DNA of 64,000 nt. It comes from Mycolicibacterium iranicum (GTDB lineage: Bacteria > Actinomycetota > Actinomycetes > Mycobacteriales > Mycobacteriaceae). The stretch spans positions 1-64,000 of the forward strand of contig NZ_JACHVU010000017.1 in the NCBI RefSeq assembly GCF_014190915.1, read 5' to 3'. Below, piece after piece: positions 17,745-26,488 of the stretch. Under the pieces are notes generated by a model. The model had not been told where the DNA came from, did no database searches, and worked only from the letters and a program-made list of their open reading frames with translations. The translations under genes and the position numbers were made by a program. The stretch's first letter is position 1, and the number at the start of each line of letters is the position of its first letter.

Positions 17745-18775
17745 GGCGCGACCCCCACCGTCGAGAGACCCTCCGTCTCCGGCCAGCCCAGCGCGAGGTT
17801 CATCGACTGCACCGCTGCTCCTCCCGTCCCCTTGGCAAGGTTGTCGATGGCGGCGATGGCGACGAACGTCGACGCGTCCTCGTCGACCGCGATGGCCAGT
17901 TGCGCCGCGTTGCTGCCGATGACCGACCCCGTCCTGGGCAGCTGACCGTCGGGCAGCAGATAGACGAACGGTTCTGCCGTGTAGGCCTTTTCGTAGGCGG
18001 CGCGCAGTTCCGACAACGGAGCTCCGGTACGTGCCGTACAGGTGGCCAGGATGCCCCGCGAGGTCGGAATCAGCACCGGGGTGAAGGAGACCGTCACCTC
18101 GGAGTCGGTGACGCTGCGCAGCCCCTGGGCGATCTCGGGCGTGTGCCGGTGCTTGCCACCGATGTTGTACGCCCGCGCCGATCCGAGGACCTCGGCGCCG
18201 AGCAGGTCCACCTTGGCGGCGCGTCCCGCACCGGAGGTGCCGCTGACCGCGACGACGGTGACCGCGGGCTCGATGAGCCCCTCGGCCAGCGCAGGCCACA
18301 GCGCGAGCAGCGCGGCGGTGGGATAGCAGCCGGGCACCGCGACACGCTTGGTCCCGCGCAGGCGATCGCGCCCACCGGGAAGTTCGGGAAGCCCGTAGGG
18401 CCAGGTTCCCGCGTGCTCGGATCCGTAGAACCGCTCCCAGTCACCGGCGTCGGTCAGACGGAAGTCGGCGCCGCAGTCGACGATCAGCGTGTCGGGACCC
18501 AGTTGCTCACCCAGGGCGGCCGAATGGCCGTGCGGCAGAGCCAGGAACACGACATCGTGCCCCGAGAGCACGTCCACCTCGGTGGGCTCCAACATCCGAT
18601 CCGACAGTGGGAGAAGATGCGGATGATGTTCGGTCAGTGGTGTGCCGGCGCTGGACGCGGCGGTGAGCGCGCCGATGCGCAGACGGCCGTCGGCGTAGGC
18701 CGGGTGGCCCAGAAGCAAGCGGAGGATCTCTCCTCCGGCGTAGCCACTGGCACCGGCGACCGCGACGGAAGTCAT
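17741..18775 (-). CDS. argC: N-acetyl-gamma-glutamyl-phosphate reductase
   Basis: First gene of the arginine operon; an NADPH-dependent reductase. The 344-residue product has a Rossmann start VAVAGASGYAGGE and the active-site Cys150 in VPGCYPT. ATG 18775 is chosen; an in-frame ATG at 18790 would add five residues but lies inside the ARG-box region. The ARG-box half-sites are 9-34 bases upstream of the start, so ArgR bound there should block transcription of the whole cluster. Confidence 0.96.
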   Translation of the reverse strand: MTSVAVAGASGYAGGEILRLLLGHPAYADGRLRIGALTAASSAGTPLTEHHPHLLPLSDRMLEPTEVDVLSGHDVVFLALPHGHSAALGEQLGPDTLIVDCGADFRLTDAGDWERFYGSEHAGTWPYGLPELPGGRDRLRGTKRVAVPGCYPTAALLALWPALAEGLIEPAVTVVAVSGTSGAGRAAKVDLLGAEVLGSARAYNIGGKHRHTPEIAQGLRSVTDSEVTVSFTPVLIPTSRGILATCTARTGAPLSELRAAYEKAYTAEPFVYLLPDGQLPRTGSVIGSNAAQLAIAVDEDASTFVAIAAIDNLAKGTGGAAVQSMNLALGWPETEGLSTVGVAP

Positions 18776-18783
18776 ACCGCGAT

Positions 18784-18809
18784 CATGCATGGTTATGCAG
18801 AAACATGCA
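18784..18809 (-). promoter_or_regulatory. ArgR operator (ARG-box half-sites) before argC
   Basis: Three half-sites are visible: TGCAT at 18786-18790, ATGCA at 18795-18799 and ATGCA at 18805-18809. The first two form a perfect palindrome TGCAT-N4-ATGCA. The spacing fits the mycobacterial ArgR box, known from memory as TGCAT/ATGCA-based. The location directly upstream of the first arg gene supports the assignment. Confidence 0.7.
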
Positions 18810-18932
18810 AACCCATTATCACGCCCGATGCGCACCTCACACCGACCTTGACGCGCCCGCACGACCGCTGCGAATGTCGAGCCACACCGTCACGCGCCGC
18901 GCCGAGCCGACGCACCACTGAGAGGGTGACCG

Positions 18933-20141
18933 ATGGGCCCACGTGTCGCAGTGATCGGTGGCGGCATCCTCGGAGTCGCGGTGGCCCGTGAATGCCTGCT
19001 CCGGTGGCCCGACGCCGCGGTGACCCTCTTCGAGAAGGAGGACCGCCTTGCCGCGCACCAGACCGGCCGCAACAGCGGTGTGGTGCACGCCGGGCTCTAC
19101 TATCCGCCGGGGTCGGCGAAGGCCGTGCTGTGCCGGCGCGGCGTCGGCCTGCTCGAGGCCTACTGCGCACAGCGGGGCATCACACGGATCGCCTGCGGCA
19201 AGGTGCTGGTCGCACGGGACGAGGTCGAACGCAGCCGCCTGGACGACATCGTGGAGCGGGCCCGCGCCAACGGGGTCCCAGGGGTGCGTGTCGTCGGCGC
19301 GGCCGAGCTGCGTGACCTGGAACCCCACGTCCGCGGGATCGCGGCGTTGCACTCACCGTCGACGTCCATCGTCGACTTCGCCACGGTCACCAGGTCCCTG
19401 GCCTCAGACGCCACAGCGTGCGGCGCCGAGATCCTGCTGGGGCACGAGGTCACCGGCATACGCGTGCAGGGTGACGAGGTGGTCCTGGCCACGCGGACCG
19501 CGGACGGATTCGGTGAGGCTCCCTTCGACCGGGTGATCGTGTGCGGCGGTCTGCAGAGTGATCGCCTGGCCGACATGGCCGGGGACGGTCCGGATCCGGT
19601 GATCATGCCGTTTCGAGGCGAGTACTACGCCCTCCGGCCGGAACGCCGGGGACTGGTCAACGGGCTGGTCTACCCGGTGCCCGACCCGCGCTACCCGTTC
19701 CTGGGGGTGCACGTCACACCGCGGGTCGACGGTGAGGTGCTCATCGGCCCGAACGCCGTGCTGGCGCTGGCCCGTGAGGGATACACGTGGAAGACGGTGT
19801 CGCCCTCAGATCTTGCCGGCGTGGTCCGCTCGCCGGCGTTCTGGCGGTTCGCTCGACGGCACTGGCGCACCGGGATCGAGGAGATGTACGGCTCGCTCAG
19901 CAGGCGACGCTTCATCGCCGCCGCCCGGGCCTACGTGCCGGAGATCGACGACGACGACGTTGTTCCCGGCCCGGCGGGTATCCGGGCCCAGGCGCTGGAC
20001 ATCGACGGCGGCCTCGTCGACGACTTCCGGATCAGCGTCCGCGGTCACGTCGTGCTGCTGCGCAACGCACCGTCGCCGGCCGCGACGTCTGCACTGGCCA
20101 TCGCCGAACAAGTCGTCACAGGACTCAGCGACCGGGTGTGA
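18933..20141 (+). CDS. lhgO: L-2-hydroxyglutarate oxidase (LhgO type)
   Basis: FAD-dependent oxidase/dehydrogenase that converts L-2-hydroxyglutarate to 2-oxoglutarate, usually membrane-associated. The 402-residue product begins with the FAD dinucleotide fold VAVIGGGILGVAVAREC and has the LhgO blocks QTGRNSGVVHAGLYYPPGS and PFRGEYYAL. ATG 18933 has a GAGAGG ribosome site. It is divergent from argC and 89 bases before the channel gene. In M. tuberculosis this interval holds a PE_PGRS gene instead (recalled). Confidence 0.88.
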   Translation: MGPRVAVIGGGILGVAVARECLLRWPDAAVTLFEKEDRLAAHQTGRNSGVVHAGLYYPPGSAKAVLCRRGVGLLEAYCAQRGITRIACGKVLVARDEVERSRLDDIVERARANGVPGVRVVGAAELRDLEPHVRGIAALHSPSTSIVDFATVTRSLASDATACGAEILLGHEVTGIRVQGDEVVLATRTADGFGEAPFDRVIVCGGLQSDRLADMAGDGPDPVIMPFRGEYYALRPERRGLVNGLVYPVPDPRYPFLGVHVTPRVDGEVLIGPNAVLALAREGYTWKTVSPSDLAGVVRSPAFWRFARRHWRTGIEEMYGSLSRRRFIAAARAYVPEIDDDDVVPGPAGIRAQALDIDGGLVDDFRISVRGHVVLLRNAPSPAATSALAIAEQVVTGLSDRV

Positions 20142-20230
20142 CCCGTGTGCGACCCGTGCAGGCACTCGGGTCGATAGGTTGGCAGGTGTACTCGCGGCAC
20201 CGCGTCGCGGAACGCGACTTCGGGGGCCTG

Positions 20231-21124
20231 ATGGACTGGTTCTTCTCAATCGTCGGTGTCCTGATCGTGCTGACCGTGGTGCGCGACGTGTTCCACACCC
20301 TGTTCCACCCGGTGGGCAGCGGCAACATCGCACCGGTGGTCATGAGGGCTGTGTGGCGGACCCTGCGGCTGTTCCATTCCCGGCGCCGGATCGCGTCACT
20401 GACCGGCCCCCTGGGCGTCGCGGCCGTGATCAGCACCTGGCTGCTGGCCTCGGTGGTCGGGTGGGCGCTGATCTACGTCGCTCAGATGCCCGGCGGGTAC
20501 ACCTACGGCAGTGAGTTGGACCCCGCGGGGCGCAACGAGTTCATGGACTCGCTGTACCTGTCGCTGGTGACCGTGGCGACCCTCGGTTTCGGCGATGTGG
20601 TGCCCTCGTCGCCCTGGCTCCGGGTGGTGGTGCCGCTGGAAGCGCTGTTCGGCTTCATGCTGGTGACCGCCGCCGTGTCGTGGGTCCTCCAGATCTATCC
20701 GGCGTTGCACCGCCGCCGCGTCCTGGCGCTGCAACTGTCCACGCTGGACCAGGCGCGGAGGTCCTGCGACGCCCGTATCGAGAGCGTGCCGGTCGACGTG
20801 CTGACCTCCCTGGTGACGCTCATCGTCGAGTCCCGCAACGACTTCACCCAGTACGGAGCGACCTACTATTTCCGCGACCTGGAAACGGATGCCTCACTGG
20901 CTGCGTCGCTGCATTACGCCGACGACCTCGCCGCGGAAGCCGCGGGCAGCGAGGACGCCACGGTCCGGTTGGCGGGCGCCATGCTGTCTGCCGCGGTCTC
21001 GCATTTGGCGGGTCTGCTCGCCCGGGAGTTCCTGAGCCTCGGCGAGGACAGCGACACCGCATCCATCGTGGAGGCGTACGCCACCGATCACGGGTTCGGC
21101 GCCGAGGAATCTCAGCGACGCTGA
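20231..21124 (+). CDS. two-helix ion channel (potassium channel-like)
   Basis: 297-residue membrane protein with the selectivity-filter motif TVATLGFGD at residues 114-122, between a pore helix and a last transmembrane helix, as in Ion_trans_2 channels. Two earlier hydrophobic segments (about 3-20 and 61-84) are present. The filter departs from the TVGYGD consensus (Leu-Gly-Phe-Gly-Asp), so K+ selectivity is likely but not certain. The C-terminal 130 residues are soluble and helical with no TrkA domain recognised. GTG 20186 is an alternative start in frame. The gene overlaps the end of pheT by 13 bases. Confidence 0.82.
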   Translation: MDWFFSIVGVLIVLTVVRDVFHTLFHPVGSGNIAPVVMRAVWRTLRLFHSRRRIASLTGPLGVAAVISTWLLASVVGWALIYVAQMPGGYTYGSELDPAGRNEFMDSLYLSLVTVATLGFGDVVPSSPWLRVVVPLEALFGFMLVTAAVSWVLQIYPALHRRRVLALQLSTLDQARRSCDARIESVPVDVLTSLVTLIVESRNDFTQYGATYYFRDLETDASLAASLHYADDLAAEAAGSEDATVRLAGAMLSAAVSHLAGLLAREFLSLGEDSDTASIVEAYATDHGFGAEESQRR

Positions 21125-23610
21125 ACGGCGCCGACGCGCTCCTCGGCCACCGCGACCGCGGCATCACGGGCGGCGCTGGCCTCTTCCTCGGTCAGCGTGC
21201 GGTCGGGGGCCCGGAATCGCAGTGCCAGGGCCAGCGACTTGCGCCCGTCACCGATCTGCGGGCCGGTGTAGACGTCGAAGATGCGGACATCCTCGAGCAG
21301 CGCACCCGCGCCGCTGCGGACCGCGTCGACCACACTCTGGGCGGCCACGTCGTCGTCGACGATCAGCGAGACGTCCTGGAATACGGCGGGGAACGGCGAA
21401 ACATTGGGCGCCGGAAGCGTTTCGACGAGAGGCACGGCGTCGAGATCGACCTCGACGGCGCACGTCCCCTTGGGCAGGCCGGACCGCTCCACCACCGCCG
21501 GATGCAGCTGCCCGGCGTGTCCGACCACGACCTCGCCGATCAGCACCTCGGCACATCGTCCCGGATGCCACGGAAGTGTCTGCGCGGCACGGAAGGTGAA
21601 CTCCACACCTGCCGCGCGGCCGATGACCCGCACCGCCTCGAACGCATCGGCCGCGTCCACCGGGCGACCCGCACCCCAGGGGCCCGAGGGCTCCCTCAGT
21701 CCGGTCAGCACCGCTGCGACGTGCTGGGGCTGACGCGGCAACGACGCATCGAGCGTGGCGATCTCGTCATCGGTGGGTCTGCGGTCGTTCGGGATCCGCT
21801 CGACCGCCCGGGTCTGTGTCGTCGGCTCGACCACCTGGGCGATGGCGAACAACGCGGTGTCCACCGCTCCTCGGGACACGTTGCGCGTCAACGCTTCCAG
21901 CAGACCCGGCAGCAGGGTCGTCGCCAGGCTGGGCCGGTCCGATTCCAGCGGGTTGAGCACCGTGGTGGTGTCCCGCCGTGGGTCGTCGGCGGCCAGACCC
22001 CACTGGTCGAAGATCCCGGCAGGCAGAAACGGCGTCGGCAGGATCTCGACGAAACCGCTGAGCGCCAACGACTTTCCGATGGCGCGTCGGCGTTTCTGCG
22101 TCGCGGTCAGACCGCGGCCGGCGGGCGCGGTCGGCAGCACGGAGGGAATGACGTCGAGGCCCTCGAGCCGCATGACCTCTTCGACGAGGTCGGCGGGCTG
22201 CCGGATGTCGGGCCGCCAGCTCGGCGGCGTGGCGGTTATCCGGTCGCCGTCGACCTCGACGTCGGCGCCGATCTGGCGAAGGCGCTTCTCGGTGGCGCCC
22301 TGCGGGTACCCGACACCGGCGGTACGGTCGGGAAGCTCGAGCGGCATGCTGACCGCCGGATGCGACCAATCGTCGCGGGGCGGCGCGCCCCGCCAGTCGG
22401 TCAGGGTGTTTTCGACGGTGCCACCGGCGATCTCGGCCAGCAACGTCGCGCAGCGGTCGAGCGCGGCGACGGACACGGCGGGGTCCACGCCGCGCTCGTA
22501 CCGGCGCCCGGCCTCGCTGTGCAGGTGCAGCCGGCGCTGGGTGCGGGACACGGCGGCGGGATCCCACACAGCGGCCTCGAGCAGCACGTCGGTGGTGGTG
22601 TCACGGACCTCGGTCGTTCCGGCGCCCATCACGCCACCGATGGCGGCGGTGGCGACGTCGTCGACGATCAGGACATCCGCGGGGTCGAGCGTGCGCTCGA
22701 CGTCGTCCAGGGTGACCACGGTCTCCCCCGCATCCGCGAACCGCACGCGGAACCCGCCGGTGATGAGCCCGCGGTCATGGGCGTGCATCGGGTGGCCGAG
22801 CTCGAGCATCACGTAGTTGGTGACATCGACGGCCGGGGAGATGGCGCGGATACCGCTGAGCAGCAGCCGGCGCTGAAGCCACCACGGCGACACGGCGTTC
22901 GGGTCGATCCCGGTGACCGGGCGCAACCCGAAGCGTTGCACACCGGTGCCCGGATCTATCGAGACAGGCAACGCATCACCGTCGGCGGGCAGGGGTGCGA
23001 CATCGGCCGGGTCGACGTAGTCGAGGTCGAAGGCGTTGGCGACCTCGCGCGCCATGCCGCGCAGCGACAGGCAATAGCCCCGGTCCGGGGTGATGGCGAG
23101 GTTGAAGACCACGTCGTCGAGCCCCAGCACCTCGACGCCCGAGGCGCCGGGCTCCGCGGTGCCCGGTGGCAGCACCAGAATCCCGGAGTGGTCGGAGCCG
23201 AGGTTCAGCTCCGAGACCGAGCAGATCATGCCGTCGGAGGTGCGGCCGTACGTCTTACGTGTCGCGATGGTGAAGTCACCAGGTAGCACAGTGCCCGGAA
23301 GCGCCACCACGACGAGATCGCCGACCGCGAAATTGGATGCCCCGCAGACGATGTCGCGCGGCTGCCCGTCGAGGTTCTGCGGCCCGACATCGACCTTCAC
23401 CGCCCGGATCGGCTTCTTGAACTCGATGAGCTCCTCGATGGCCACGACAAGGCCGACCGTCAGCGGCCCGGCCACCGGCCCGACGGGGATGATCTCCTCG
23501 ACCTCGTGACCGATGCGGATCAGCGCGTGTTCGAGCTCTTCGGGGGACACATCCCAGCCCGGCGCCCCGGCCTGCACCACCTCGCGCAGCCAGCTGTAGG
23601 GAATGCGCAT
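21112..23610 (-). CDS. pheT: phenylalanyl-tRNA synthetase beta subunit
   Basis: Large subunit of the heterotetrameric PheRS. The 832-residue product contains the EMAP/tRNA-binding domain near residues 40-150, the B3/B4 editing domain, B5, and a C-terminal ferredoxin-fold anticodon-binding domain. The ATG shares one base with the pheS stop (TGATG), implying coupled translation of the two subunits. Confidence 0.97.
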   Translation of the reverse strand: MRIPYSWLREVVQAGAPGWDVSPEELEHALIRIGHEVEEIIPVGPVAGPLTVGLVVAIEELIEFKKPIRAVKVDVGPQNLDGQPRDIVCGASNFAVGDLVVVALPGTVLPGDFTIATRKTYGRTSDGMICSVSELNLGSDHSGILVLPPGTAEPGASGVEVLGLDDVVFNLAITPDRGYCLSLRGMAREVANAFDLDYVDPADVAPLPADGDALPVSIDPGTGVQRFGLRPVTGIDPNAVSPWWLQRRLLLSGIRAISPAVDVTNYVMLELGHPMHAHDRGLITGGFRVRFADAGETVVTLDDVERTLDPADVLIVDDVATAAIGGVMGAGTTEVRDTTTDVLLEAAVWDPAAVSRTQRRLHLHSEAGRRYERGVDPAVSVAALDRCATLLAEIAGGTVENTLTDWRGAPPRDDWSHPAVSMPLELPDRTAGVGYPQGATEKRLRQIGADVEVDGDRITATPPSWRPDIRQPADLVEEVMRLEGLDVIPSVLPTAPAGRGLTATQKRRRAIGKSLALSGFVEILPTPFLPAGIFDQWGLAADDPRRDTTTVLNPLESDRPSLATTLLPGLLEALTRNVSRGAVDTALFAIAQVVEPTTQTRAVERIPNDRRPTDDEIATLDASLPRQPQHVAAVLTGLREPSGPWGAGRPVDAADAFEAVRVIGRAAGVEFTFRAAQTLPWHPGRCAEVLIGEVVVGHAGQLHPAVVERSGLPKGTCAVEVDLDAVPLVETLPAPNVSPFPAVFQDVSLIVDDDVAAQSVVDAVRSGAGALLEDVRIFDVYTGPQIGDGRKSLALALRFRAPDRTLTEEEASAARDAAVAVAEERVGAVQRR

Positions 23611-24653
23611 CAGGCGCCCACCCCGAACGGCAACGAGAACCGGACATCTCCCTCGACCATGTCTCGCATGTCAGGAATGCCGTTGCGGAACTGCAAGGTA
23701 CGTTCCAGGCCCATGCCGAACGCGAAGCCGGAGTGAACCTCCGGGTCGATCCCGCAGGCGCGCAACACATTCGGGTTGACCATGCCGCAGCCGCCCCATT
23801 CCACCCAGCCGGGCCCGCCCTTCTTGTTCGGGAACCAGATGTCGACCTCGGCGGAGGGTTCGGTGAACGGAAAGAAGTGGGGCCGGAACCGGGTGCGACC
23901 CTGCGGCCCGAACTGGGCTCGTGCGAACGCGTCCAACGTGCCCCGCAGGTTCGCCATCGTGAGGCCCTTGTCGACCGCGAGCCCCTCCACCTGATGGAAC
24001 ACCGGGGTGTGGGTGGCGTCGAGCTCATCGGTGCGGAAGGTGCGGCCGATCGAGATGATGTAGACGGGGAGTTCCCGCTCCAGCAGCGCCCGGATCTGCA
24101 CCGGTGAGGTGTGGGTGCGGAGCACCTGCCGCGACCCGTCCGGCGCGACGTGGAAGGTGTCCTGCTCGCTGCGCGCGGGATGGTCGGGCGGGAAGTTGAG
24201 CGCGTCGAAGTTGAACTGCTCGGTCTCGACCTCGGGGCCTTCGGCCAGCTCCCAGCCCATCGCGACGAACGTGTCGGCGACGTTCTCGGCCAGGATCGTG
24301 ATGGGGTGGCGCGCCCCGACGGGCTGGCGCGTCGACGGCAAGGTCACGTCGATCCGTTCGGCGACAAGGACGGCGGCGTCGCGTTCGGCGCGCAACACCG
24401 CAAGGCGTTCGTCGTAGGCCGCCTGCCCCTCGGTGCGTGCGACGTTGACCCTTTTGCCCGCATCAGCGCGCTCCGCCTTGGGCAGCGACCCGAGCGCCTG
24501 CCGAGCCGTCGCGATCGCGGAACGGTCACCGAGGTGGTCCGTCTTCGCCTTGGCCAGCTCATCCAGTGTCGACGCCGCATCGAAGGCACGCCGGGCTGCG
24601 CTGACGGCTTCGGCCAGCGCTACGTCTGAGAGGTCTACCGGCTGCTCAGCCAC
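23610..24653 (-). CDS. pheS: phenylalanyl-tRNA synthetase alpha subunit
   Basis: Catalytic subunit of PheRS, class II core. The 347-residue product has an N-terminal coiled coil (about 1-100) and class II motifs, including FRTDELDATHTPVFHQVEG and GFAFGMGLERTL. The start is GTG 24653. A -10 element TATGAT (24665-24660 on the minus strand) ends 6 bases before it, so the mRNA is probably leaderless with no attenuator or T-box before pheST. Confidence 0.96.
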   Translation of the reverse strand: MAEQPVDLSDVALAEAVSAARRAFDAASTLDELAKAKTDHLGDRSAIATARQALGSLPKAERADAGKRVNVARTEGQAAYDERLAVLRAERDAAVLVAERIDVTLPSTRQPVGARHPITILAENVADTFVAMGWELAEGPEVETEQFNFDALNFPPDHPARSEQDTFHVAPDGSRQVLRTHTSPVQIRALLERELPVYIISIGRTFRTDELDATHTPVFHQVEGLAVDKGLTMANLRGTLDAFARAQFGPQGRTRFRPHFFPFTEPSAEVDIWFPNKKGGPGWVEWGGCGMVNPNVLRACGIDPEVHSGFAFGMGLERTLQFRNGIPDMRDMVEGDVRFSLPFGVGA

Positions 24654-24659
24654 CCGGCG

Positions 24660-24665
24660 ATCATA
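24660..24665 (-). promoter_or_regulatory. pheST -10 element, leaderless start
   Basis: TATGAT on the minus strand is followed by exactly six bases and then the GTG of pheS. Transcription would begin at or within one base of the start codon. No convincing -35 is seen, which is common for mycobacterial SigA promoters. Confidence 0.6.
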
Positions 24666-24707
24666 GGCGATCCTCCCGAAACCGCTTCCCGGCAGGTCCT
24701 TCTGCGT

Positions 24708-25475
24708 TCAACCGCTCACAGAACGCGCTCGCGGCCGCAGGAGCCCCAGACCCGCGACCGCGCCGAGGACGCCCCAGGCCGCGGTGAACGGCATCGCGGC
24801 GCCCTCGGTGAGCACCATGAAGCCGAACGCCGCGCCGAGAACCGACACCACCACCCTCGGCACGGTCCACGGCCGCGAATGTCCGAAACGCGCGGAGACC
24901 GCCATCCCGAGCGTGAGCGCGACGACGTGACCGACATCGGTGAAGTCCGGCCCGGACGCGACCACCATGATGGCGGCCGCCACCCACCACCCGGTCCATG
25001 CGGCACGCCACCGTCGCGGGACGGCAGCGGTCAGCGCGCCGAGCGCTGCCATGGCGACGTAGCTGATGCCGACGTCGGAGGCGTGGACCACCGCCGGCGC
25101 CACCCACCCCCACCGCAATGCCGCGACCAGTCCCGCCGCGACGATCAGCGACGCCCCCACATGACCCGCCACGATGCTGATCACGGCGCGCAGACTCCCC
25201 CAGGCGAGCTCGACGGCCGCGAGGAGGCACATTAGCCCCGGCAGCCAGAGGTAGACGGGACCGGCGTCGGCGACGAACGCGCTGCCCAGAAGGGTCCCGA
25301 TCCGGCCGTGGCCGAGGTTGTGCAGGTTCGTGCTGGCGTGTCTGATCACGGCCGCCTGCACGCCGGGTGTCATCTGCACCATCGCCCACGAGACCGCGCC
25401 GACGAGCAGGGCATAGCCGAGCGTCACGCGAAGGGACCAGACGCGGGCGAGCCATCCGGACGACACCGTGCCCAC
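24708..25475 (-). CDS. rhomboid-like multi-pass membrane protein (Rv1648-like)
   Basis: 255-residue protein with about six hydrophobic segments. The segment NLHNLGHGRIGTLLGSAFV resembles the entry of rhomboid-like folds, but no clear Ser/His protease dyad is visible, so it is probably an inactive relative. The GTG at 25475 shares a base with the stop of the adenylate cyclase gene (TAGTG). The neighbourhood matches Rv1647-Rv1648 of M. tuberculosis. Function unknown. Confidence 0.75.
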   Translation of the reverse strand: MGTVSSGWLARVWSLRVTLGYALLVGAVSWAMVQMTPGVQAAVIRHASTNLHNLGHGRIGTLLGSAFVADAGPVYLWLPGLMCLLAAVELAWGSLRAVISIVAGHVGASLIVAAGLVAALRWGWVAPAVVHASDVGISYVAMAALGALTAAVPRRWRAAWTGWWVAAAIMVVASGPDFTDVGHVVALTLGMAVSARFGHSRPWTVPRVVVSVLGAAFGFMVLTEGAAMPFTAAWGVLGAVAGLGLLRPRARSVSG

Positions 25476-26344
25476 TATCCGCCGGCTGCGGCCTCGTCAT
25501 CGTCCTCGTCGGCTGGCAGTTGCCTGCGAGTACGCAGCCGGTACATGCCGAAATCGGCCGGAACGCCCTCCTGCCGAGGCGCGAACATCTGCTTGCGGAG
25601 CTTCTTGGCGGTCACGCCGAGGGTCTCGAAGTCCTCTTCGGGGATCCGTTCGAGGGTGGCCTCCGACACCACCAGTTCGCCTCGGGTCGCCCTCTCCATC
25701 ACCCTGGCGGCGAGGTTGACATCGATGCCGAGCCAGTCCGATCCGATACGTTGCGGCCGGCCGGTGTGGACTCCGACCCGCATGCGTGGCGTATACCCGT
25801 CCACGACAAGCGATTTGACCGCCTCGCGGGCCTCGATCGTGGCGCGCACCGCGGTGGTCGGATCGGCGAACACCGCCATCAGCCCATCGCCCATGCGCTT
25901 GACGATGTGCCCGCCCGAGGCGAGCAGCGGGGGCTCGACGACCTGGGACACCCGCCGTAACAGTCGCAGCGTCGCGTCGTCGCCGGCGCTCAACGACCAG
26001 GAGGAGAATCCGACGAGGTCGGTGAAGACCAGCGTGACCTCGGCGTTGGCGGGCCGTCCCGAAACCCGTTCCGTGAGCGCTTGCCACACCTGCAGCGCCC
26101 CCAGGCTGACCTCCCGGGTCACCGCCTCGCGTTCCAGGAGACGGTCGGCGGCACGCGCGGCGGCCGACGGGCCACCCACGCCGCTGACCGAGAGCGGATC
26201 CCCGAACTCCGGGTCGCCCGGCAGGGCTCGGCGGGCCCGACGCAGGAAGGCGATGACACCGTCGTGGTGGTTGGCATCTCTGAGCCACCCCAGCGGTCCT
26301 GCGGACCGACCGCCTACTGGCTCGCCGGGCGGGTCGTCGTCCAC
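25475..26344 (-). CDS. class III adenylate cyclase (Rv1647-like)
   Basis: Makes cAMP from ATP. The 289-residue protein has a C-terminal class III catalytic domain. Metal-binding aspartates are in VFTDLVGFS and VKRMGDGLM, the adenine-selecting Lys is in IVKRMGDG, and transition-state Asn/Arg are in VNLAARVMERA. All are present, so a single polypeptide could form an active homodimer. GTG 26344 is chosen as start; a TTG at 26377 would add 11 residues. No transmembrane part; the first 100 residues are a helical regulatory region. It is divergent from the MpaB-like gene. Confidence 0.88.
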   Translation of the reverse strand: MDDDPPGEPVGGRSAGPLGWLRDANHHDGVIAFLRRARRALPGDPEFGDPLSVSGVGGPSAAARAADRLLEREAVTREVSLGALQVWQALTERVSGRPANAEVTLVFTDLVGFSSWSLSAGDDATLRLLRRVSQVVEPPLLASGGHIVKRMGDGLMAVFADPTTAVRATIEAREAVKSLVVDGYTPRMRVGVHTGRPQRIGSDWLGIDVNLAARVMERATRGELVVSEATLERIPEEDFETLGVTAKKLRKQMFAPRQEGVPADFGMYRLRTRRQLPADEDDDEAAAGG

Positions 26345-26452
26345 GTGGCCAAGCCTAATCGAGGCGTATCCCGGCAATAAATTGGCAGGTCACGGCCCAA
26401 TGGCCGCCAGGTGGAGTCTGCGTAACGCCCGCGCCGGCCACTGCTCGATTCA

Positions 26453-26482
26453 TAGACAACGACTGTTGTCAGCCCCTATCGT
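26453..26482 (+). promoter_or_regulatory. promoter with palindromic operator for the MpaB-like gene
   Basis: The -35 is TAGACA (26453-26458), the spacer 18 bases, the -10 TATCGT (26477-26482), and the ATG follows after six bases. A perfect palindrome GACAAC-N4-GTTGTC (26455-26470) overlaps the -35 and most of the spacer. A dimeric repressor of TetR type would occlude the promoter. The regulator gene is not identified within the window. Confidence 0.65.
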
Positions 26483-26488
26483 GGGGAG

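Noticed and set aside
20680..23286. 868-residue open frame opposite pheT
   Set aside because: It mirrors the pheT codons. GC-rich third positions leave long antisense frames open; no domain is recognisable.
26466..26482. TTGTCAG near TATCGT as a PafBC promoter for the MpaB-like gene
   Set aside because: The spacing is wrong (about 2-3 bases instead of 8), and the TTGTC belongs to a palindrome.
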